Source: Vacuolonema iberomarrocanum LEGE 07170
GTDB taxonomy: Bacteria > Cyanobacteriota > Cyanobacteriia > Elainellales > Elainellaceae
Reading direction: 5' to 3'
NCBI GenBank assembly: GCA_015207365.1
Contig: JADEXA010000019.1
Coordinates: 41,439-105,438, forward strand
Length of the DNA stretch: 64,000 nt
The position numbers and the translations under genes were made by a program. The notes under the pieces are model-generated. The model was given only the letters and a program-made list of their open reading frames with translations, was not told the origin of the DNA and made no database searches. Positions 59,097 to 64,000 of the stretch are shown here, piece after piece (the first letter of the stretch is position 1; every line of letters starts with the position of its first letter).

Positions 59097-60839
59097 ATGG
59101 ATTTTCGGAATGTGAATCTGGTCTGGGCGTCTGTAATGGCAGAAACGCTGTGGCGGTTGGGGTTGGAAACCGCTGTCGTATGTCCAGGGTCGCGGTCGGC
59201 TCCCTTGGCGATCGCCTTTGCCCAACATCCCGCTATCGAAGCGATTCCCGTGCTGGATGAGCGTTCCGCTGCCTTCTTTGCTCTGGGCTTGGCGAAGCAA
59301 TCGGGGAAAGCCACAGCTCTAATCTGCTCCTCCGGAACGGCAGGAGCTAACTTCTTCCCCGCCATCATAGAGGCGCGGGAAAGTCGGGTGCCGTTGCTGG
59401 TTTTGACGGGCGATCGCCCCCCGGAGCTACGCCACTGCAACGCCGGGCAAACCATCGACCAGCAAAAGCTCTATGGCAGCTATCCCAATGCCTTCTTTGA
59501 GCTAGCACTGCCTTCGTTGGCGTCTTCAATGCTGGCCTATGTGCGGCAGACGGCGCGGCAGGCATGGGAGCACACTCAGTATCCGGTTGCGGGGGTGGTG
59601 CATCTCAACTGTCCGTTTCGCGATCCTCTGGCTCCGATCGCCCAACCGGAAGCGATCGCCTTGGAACAGGCGTTTGATGCCGAGACATTTTTTGCAACTC
59701 TTCAGCCTGTTGAGCCAATAGCTCAGGCGTCGACAGCATCATTCCAACACCCGCAGTGGCCCCAGAGCGATCGCGGCATCATTGTTGCTGGCGTGGCGCA
59801 ACCTCGAGATCCCCAACGGTATTGTGAAGCGATCGCCCATCTTTCCAAGCTCACCGGATTTCCCATCTTGGCCGAGGGGCTATCCCCAGCCCGCAATTAC
59901 CTGGATGTCTTTCCTGGGTTGATTTCTACCTACGATCTCATGCTGCGACAGCCCTCCTTAGCCAAGGAACTCGCACCAGAACTCATTATTCGTATCGGTG
60001 AAACGCCCACCAGCAAGGTGTTGCGGCAGTGGTTGCAGAAGACCCAACCACTGCAATGGATTGTGGATGTGGGCGATCGCAACCTCGACCCCCTGCATCT
60101 CCGCACAACCCATCTCCGCTGCTCCATTGAAGTCTTTGTGGAGCACCTGAAACAAACACCACCTGCTCCCGACACCTATCGTCAGCGCTGGCATCAAACG
60201 GAGGAACAGTTTCGCCACTCCATCGACCAAACCTTCATCACGACCGAAACATGGATCGAGGGCAAAGTTGCCTGGATGCTCTCTCAGTATTTACCCGTAG
60301 AGACCCCTCTCTTCGTTGCCAACAGTATGCCCGTGCGAAACATGGAGTGGTTCTGGAAACCGGGAAACTCCAGAGTGACACCGTATGTGAATCGCGGCGC
60401 AAACGGTATCGACGGAACCCTTTCCACGGCGCTGGGTCTGGCCCATCGCCAAGCTCCCAGTGTCCTACTGACCGGCGATCTGGCACTGCTGCACGACACC
60501 AATGGCTTCTTGCTGCTCCCCAAATTCCAGGGGCACCTCACCATCGTACTAATCAACAACCACGGGGGCGGCATCTTTGAAACTTTGCCGATCGCCCAGT
60601 TTGATCCACCCTTTGAGGAGTTTTTCGCCACACCCCAAGCCGTCGATTTTGCCCACCTTGCCGCGACCTACACTATCGAACATCAAGTGATGAACACTTG
60701 GGATGCCCTGGCAGATTGCCTGCATTCCCTGCCTGCGGCGGGGGTGCGCCTGCTGGAAGTTCGGTGCGATCGCAAAGCCAATGCCCAGTGGCTCAAAGCC
60801 AGATGGGGGGCGATCGCTCACGACGAAGCCCCGCTATAA
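59097..60839 (+). CDS. menD: 2-succinyl-5-enolpyruvyl-6-hydroxy-3-cyclohexene-1-carboxylate synthase
   Basis: MenD is a thiamine-diphosphate enzyme joining isochorismate and 2-oxoglutarate, early in phylloquinone synthesis for photosystem I. The 580-residue protein starts MDFRNVNLVWASVMAETLWRL and contains VCPGSRSAPLA, catalytic-Glu region LDERSAAFFALG, LTGDRPPELRHCNAGQTIDQ and the ThDP-binding LTGDLALLHDTNGFLL...NNHGGGIF. All match the family. menB lies about 1 kb downstream, in the same direction, with an unrelated gene between. Confidence 0.96.
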   Translation: MDFRNVNLVWASVMAETLWRLGLETAVVCPGSRSAPLAIAFAQHPAIEAIPVLDERSAAFFALGLAKQSGKATALICSSGTAGANFFPAIIEARESRVPLLVLTGDRPPELRHCNAGQTIDQQKLYGSYPNAFFELALPSLASSMLAYVRQTARQAWEHTQYPVAGVVHLNCPFRDPLAPIAQPEAIALEQAFDAETFFATLQPVEPIAQASTASFQHPQWPQSDRGIIVAGVAQPRDPQRYCEAIAHLSKLTGFPILAEGLSPARNYLDVFPGLISTYDLMLRQPSLAKELAPELIIRIGETPTSKVLRQWLQKTQPLQWIVDVGDRNLDPLHLRTTHLRCSIEVFVEHLKQTPPAPDTYRQRWHQTEEQFRHSIDQTFITTETWIEGKVAWMLSQYLPVETPLFVANSMPVRNMEWFWKPGNSRVTPYVNRGANGIDGTLSTALGLAHRQAPSVLLTGDLALLHDTNGFLLLPKFQGHLTIVLINNHGGGIFETLPIAQFDPPFEEFFATPQAVDFAHLAATYTIEHQVMNTWDALADCLHSLPAAGVRLLEVRCDRKANAQWLKARWGAIAHDEAPL

Positions 60840-61024
60840 ATCACCACATCTTTCGCCACAATCCGTCACACAAGTTAAAGTCTCTATAAACTTGCGGAAT
60901 TCCACATTGACAGAGTTCTATACCTCCGGACAAACTGCCCCTTAGTTTCGATGCTATTTTCTATTTCTTAACTTTCTCTTCTATAGGGTCATCTACTTCT
61001 GAAAATCGGCACACATTGATTGTT

Positions 61025-61711
61025 ATGACCTCGTGCACTTCTCATTCTCAACTGTCCAGATCCACAGAACAACCCATTCATTTAGTCAACACAGACTCTC
61101 CCACCGTCCCCCAAATCTCAACCCCAGAAGCACTTCTGGCTCATCTCTCTGGCCAACCCATTGATCCCATCGTCCTGGACTCAGGCTTAATTTTTCTAGC
61201 AACCTCAGTGACGTTGCTGTCTGGGATTATGGCTCTCAACAAGCAGGTTGGAGCTAAAAACGAGCCTTACTTGCAGAGCGTGCTGGATGCAGCCCTGCAA
61301 AACGGGGTACTCTCGCCTCATCTGGTACAAGCCTTGGTTGAAGGGATCGAGCATGACCAGCTTTATCTCAAGCCTCAGCTGTTCTTGTTACTGGCATCGG
61401 CCTTGAGCGAGTCCGAGCGGCTACTCCTGCTGGGGCTGGGCTACGACATGGCAACCGCAGGGACAGATTTCGGCATCCAGACACGGCTGTACCTGCGGGC
61501 GATCGCCCAGCGCCTGCGTATCCCCCAACCCTACCAGGCTTGCCTCGAAGCGAGTTTCACCGATCAAGATATCGACCATCTCGATGCCCTTCCTAACCTT
61601 GCTGACTTGACGCATCCCACCTCCTTCCAGCCAGCTTCAAGCCTTCTACATCGTCTGGCTCATCGGATTTATCCCAATATGGAACGCCTTGCCCTGCTGG
61701 CAAGTGCTTGA
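61025..61711 (+). CDS. Protein of unknown function, helical (possibly TerB-like)
   Basis: About 228 residues from the ATG at 61025. The first 50 residues are polar. A hydrophobic segment near 52-68 (VLDSGLIFLATSVTLLSGIM) may be a membrane helix or buried. The region LFLLLASALSESERLLLLGLGYDMA...TRLYLRAIAQRLRIP resembles a TerB-type helical fold, but this is weak. It sits between menD and menB, rightward, and may be cotranscribed. No function can be given. Confidence 0.65.
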   Translation: MTSCTSHSQLSRSTEQPIHLVNTDSPTVPQISTPEALLAHLSGQPIDPIVLDSGLIFLATSVTLLSGIMALNKQVGAKNEPYLQSVLDAALQNGVLSPHLVQALVEGIEHDQLYLKPQLFLLLASALSESERLLLLGLGYDMATAGTDFGIQTRLYLRAIAQRLRIPQPYQACLEASFTDQDIDHLDALPNLADLTHPTSFQPASSLLHRLAHRIYPNMERLALLASA

Positions 61712-61899
61712 GCCGCCGTCTGCGCCAAGCTCCAGCAGAAATATGTCCGTCGTGGTTAAACGGCTCGTCAGCAATCAAAACTGCGACTGCAAACAAATTC
61801 GTTCTCGGAGAGGATCGGATTCATGCCCGGTTTGTGGGATAGTGAGGGGGTTGTTTTATGGCGCTCAGCCGTGGTTTCAGCGCCTTTGCATCTCTGCCT

Positions 61900-62733
61900 A
61901 TGACTGTCGAATGGCAACCCGTCGGAACCTTTGAAGATATCCTTTATCACAAAGCAGACGGCATCGCCAAAATTACAATTAACCGTCCCCACAAACGGAA
62001 CGCGTTCCGCCCCAAAACCGTTACCGAACTCTATACCGCCTTCAGCAATGCCCGCGAAGATACCCGCATTGGGGTTGTGTTGCTGACAGGGGCTGGCCCT
62101 CATACCGATGGCAAGTATGCCTTTTGCTCTGGGGGTGACCAGAGTGTGCGGGGGGACGCAGGTTATGTCGATGATGCTGGCGTCCCCCGGCTGAACGTGC
62201 TGGATTTGCAGCGGTTAATTCGTTCGATGCCCAAGGTGGTAATTGCACTGGTGGCGGGCTATGCGATCGGCGGAGGGCATGTGCTTCATGTTGTCTGCGA
62301 CCTAACAATTGCCGCAGACAACGCTATTTTTGGCCAGACAGGGCCGAAAGTGGGCAGCTTCGATGGCGGGTTTGGCGCGAGTTATCTAGCTCGCAGCGTC
62401 GGGCAGAAAAAGGCACGGGAAATTTGGTTCCTTTGTCGCCAGTATGACGCACAGCAAGCCCTAGATATGGGATTGGTCAACTGCGTTGTGCCCGTAGATG
62501 AGCTAGAAACCGAGGGCATTCAATGGGCACAGGAGATTTTGCAGAAAAGCCCGATCGCCATTCGCTGTCTAAAGTCCGCCTTCAATGCCGACTGCGACGG
62601 GCAAGCGGGGTTGCAGGAGCTAGCCGGAAATGCCACCCTGCTTTTCTATATGACGGAAGAGGGCGCGGAAGGCAAGCAGGCATTTCTGGAGAAACGCCCC
62701 CCCAATTTCCGCCAATATCCCTGGCTCCCCTGA
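61900..62733 (+). CDS. menB: 1,4-dihydroxy-2-naphthoyl-CoA synthase
   Basis: MenB closes the second ring of the naphthoquinone in phylloquinone synthesis. The crotonase-fold protein has [17 protein letters not shown], the oxyanion segment [13 protein letters not shown], and [18 protein letters not shown] plus the [15 protein letters not shown] block found only in MenB. The ATG at 61900 ([15 protein letters not shown]) gives 277 residues, the usual length. An in-frame ATG at 61858 would add 14 residues. Functionally linked to menD nearby. Confidence 0.96.
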   Translation: MTVEWQPVGTFEDILYHKADGIAKITINRPHKRNAFRPKTVTELYTAFSNAREDTRIGVVLLTGAGPHTDGKYAFCSGGDQSVRGDAGYVDDAGVPRLNVLDLQRLIRSMPKVVIALVAGYAIGGGHVLHVVCDLTIAADNAIFGQTGPKVGSFDGGFGASYLARSVGQKKAREIWFLCRQYDAQQALDMGLVNCVVPVDELETEGIQWAQEILQKSPIAIRCLKSAFNADCDGQAGLQELAGNATLLFYMTEEGAEGKQAFLEKRPPNFRQYPWLP

Positions 62734-62755
62734 TCACCTGCTGCGCTTATGCGTC

Positions 62756-62852
62756 TATAGCGCTATGCGCGTTAGTTAAGTACGGATGTGTGTGGGCGCG
62801 TTGCGCCCACACACATCCATTTCTGTGCTTGACGCGGTTGCACACCGCTATA
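62756..62852. repeat. MITE-like element F1, copy 6
   Basis: TATAGCGCTATGCGCG at one end and TGCACACCGCTATA at the other enclose a palindrome GGATGTGTGTGGGCGCG/GCGCCCACACACATCC. It lies between the converging menB and chlD genes. Confidence 0.87.
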
Positions 62853-62866
62853 AATGAAAATTCAGG

Positions 62867-62909
62867 TTGATATTGGAAACCCAGGCAATGCCTGGGTTTC
62901 TAATATCAA
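62867..62909. repeat. Long palindrome between menB and chlD
   Basis: The arms TTGATATTGGAAACCCAGGC and its complement form an almost perfect 20-bp stem with a tiny loop. It stands directly after F1 copy 6 and could terminate either converging transcript. Confidence 0.7.
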
Positions 62910-62934
62910 GTTCATGGGTAGATATGCGTTCGAG

Positions 62935-64000
62935 CTAGCGGCCTTTGGCGTCGCTCAAGGCTCCCATGGTGGCAGCAGCGATCGCCTGATCCGTCGCTTT
63001 GGGCAGGTGATAGTAGTTGCCCCCGGCCTGCTTTGCTAGCTCTTTGGCAAATCCAGTGGAAACAAACTTACTCTCGGTATCAATCACCAACATTTGCATG
63101 TCCTGTCCCCGGATCTTGGTGGCAATCTCCAGCAGCTCTTCTTTGATATTGGGCTTCTTATCGTCGAGCTGAGGTTCCCCCAGCGATCGCGATAGGGGAA
63201 TATTGCCGCGTCCATCGGTGATCGCCACAACCACCACTTGCCCCACATCTCCGGACTGGCGAGCATTCATCCCCACCCGTGCCGCCTGGGTCAAGCCATG
63301 GGCGAGGGGCGACCCGCCACCGCAGGGCATCCGTTCTAGACGCCGACGGGCAGAAGCAATGGAGCGCGTCGGCGGCAGCAACACCTCCGCCTGCTCGCCT
63401 CGAAACGGAATCAGCGCTACCTGATCGCGATTTTGGTAGGCTTCGGTCAGCAACCGGAGTACCGCGCCCTTGGCAGACTGCATCCGATTCAGCGCCATCG
63501 ACCCCGAGGCATCGACCACAAAAATGATGAGGGAGCCCGTTTTACGGGCCAAACGTTTTGCGCGAATATCCGACTCTTCGACAAAGACGCGACGGCGACT
63601 CTCTGTAGCCTGGGTGGCGCTGGCTTCGTGGCGGAGGCGGCGCGATCGCTGGTACGGAGCCGCTGTCCGCAGGGTCGCGTCCACCGCAATGCGGCGCACC
63701 GCACCCCGAGGCAGGATGGGCTTAATGTAACGCCCCCGATCTTCCGAAAAAATCAGCCCCTGGGATCCCGTTTTGCCTCGCTTTTGAGACATCTGAGCAA
63801 AATACAACACCGATGGATCGAGGATGACGCCTTCCGGGTCAAACACAAACTCTTCCGGCACACTCGGCGGTTCATCTGGTTCGTCCGGTTCCTCTTGCTC
63901 CTCGTCGGGTTCCTCCTCTTCCGGTTCTTCCGCTTCGTCCTCGGGTTGTTGATCTTGCGGCGGTGGGGGCGGCGGTGGCGGTGGCGGCTCATCGTCGGGG
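62935..64000 (-). CDS. chlD: Magnesium chelatase subunit D, 3' part
   Basis: ChlD with ChlI and ChlH inserts Mg2+ into protoporphyrin IX, the first committed step to chlorophyll. The visible 355 codons cover the C-terminal half. At the window edge is a Pro/acidic linker (a run of ten prolines, then [17 protein letters not shown]). The connecting region [12 protein letters not shown] follows, then a von Willebrand A/integrin I domain with the metal site [21 protein letters not shown] and [12 protein letters not shown]. The N-terminal AAA part lies beyond base 64000. The gene converges with menB. Confidence 0.95.
   Translation of the reverse strand, partial: PDDEPPPPPPPPPPQDQQPEDEAEEPEEEEPDEEQEEPDEPDEPPSVPEEFVFDPEGVILDPSVLYFAQMSQKRGKTGSQGLIFSEDRGRYIKPILPRGAVRRIAVDATLRTAAPYQRSRRLRHEASATQATESRRRVFVEESDIRAKRLARKTGSLIIFVVDASGSMALNRMQSAKGAVLRLLTEAYQNRDQVALIPFRGEQAEVLLPPTRSIASARRRLERMPCGGGSPLAHGLTQAARVGMNARQSGDVGQVVVVAITDGRGNIPLSRSLGEPQLDDKKPNIKEELLEIATKIRGQDMQMLVIDTESKFVSTGFAKELAKQAGGNYYHLPKATDQAIAAATMGALSDAKGR

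Noticed and set aside
62523..62870. 115-codon frame over the menB end and F1 copy 6
   Set aside because: Starts inside menB and reads through the repeat; no domain.
8349..62909. The many palindromes as a CRISPR array
   Set aside because: Copies are dispersed singly between genes with no regular spacers and no cas genes.

Overview
The window is chromosomal DNA from a cyanobacterium. The evidence is the density of GCGATCGC (HIP1) octamers, a duplicated allophycocyanin pair followed by a CP43-like chlorophyll-binding antenna gene, ndhM, magnesium-chelatase chlD, the phylloquinone genes menD and menB, and the RpaB (Ycf27) regulator. Moderate GC content, multi-domain signalling proteins, Zn-ribbon kinases and many palindromic mini-repeats suggest a large-genome, Leptolyngbya-like or related lineage. 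That placement is inference.

Layout. 1-1142: the 5' portion of a hybrid response regulator cut by the window edge. 2.2-8.3 kb: a WD40 protein, a membrane pentapeptide-repeat protein, mtnA and dxs. 9.7-13.8 kb: a PilT-type ATPase, a protein ending in a KaiB-like domain, and a NurA nuclease. 14.9-17.8 kb: apcD4-apcB3-isiX, the cluster associated with low-light photoacclimation (LoLiP). 18.0-25.6 kb: a cupredoxin, radA, rpaB and the lipid-initiation run plsX-fabH-fabD-plsC. 26.3-28.8 kb: an RTX-type 5'-nucleotidase/phosphoesterase. 29.3-33.1 kb: small membrane proteins, a methyltransferase, a YihY-type protein, a DUF4230 protein and ndhM. 33.3-39.8 kb: a signalling/proteolysis group made of a Zn-ribbon PP2C phosphatase, a CHAT-FHA protein, an unknown protein and an FHA-PrsW membrane protease. 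40.2-50.3 kb: def, ftsX, rsmI, a tandem GNAT, hisIE, an OmpR-type regulator, a ComM/YifB ATPase, a DUF3493 protein and a SpkB-like kinase. 51.2-58.7 kb: pheT, a degenerate histidine kinase, an alkyltransferase-like protein, a membrane-anchored methyltransferase, and a Coq4-like gene with its TetR regulator. 59.1-64.0 kb: menD, a protein of unknown function, menB, and the 3' part of chlD running off the window.

Intergenic space is shaped by at least four families of short palindromic elements that resemble non-autonomous transposons (MITE-like). Family F1 (six copies, about 95 bp, TATAGCG ends) probably inserts at TA, because one copy sits inside a family F2 element. F2 ends carry TGATA and coincide with, or lie beside, the stop codons of several genes. 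No rRNA, tRNA, CRISPR array, integrase or complete insertion sequence was recognised.

The best biology is the complete apcD4-apcB3-isiX cluster with unusual intercistronic hairpins, and the group that links phosphopeptide-binding FHA domains to two different proteases beside a PP2C phosphatase whose Zn ribbon matches that of a kinase 9 kb away.
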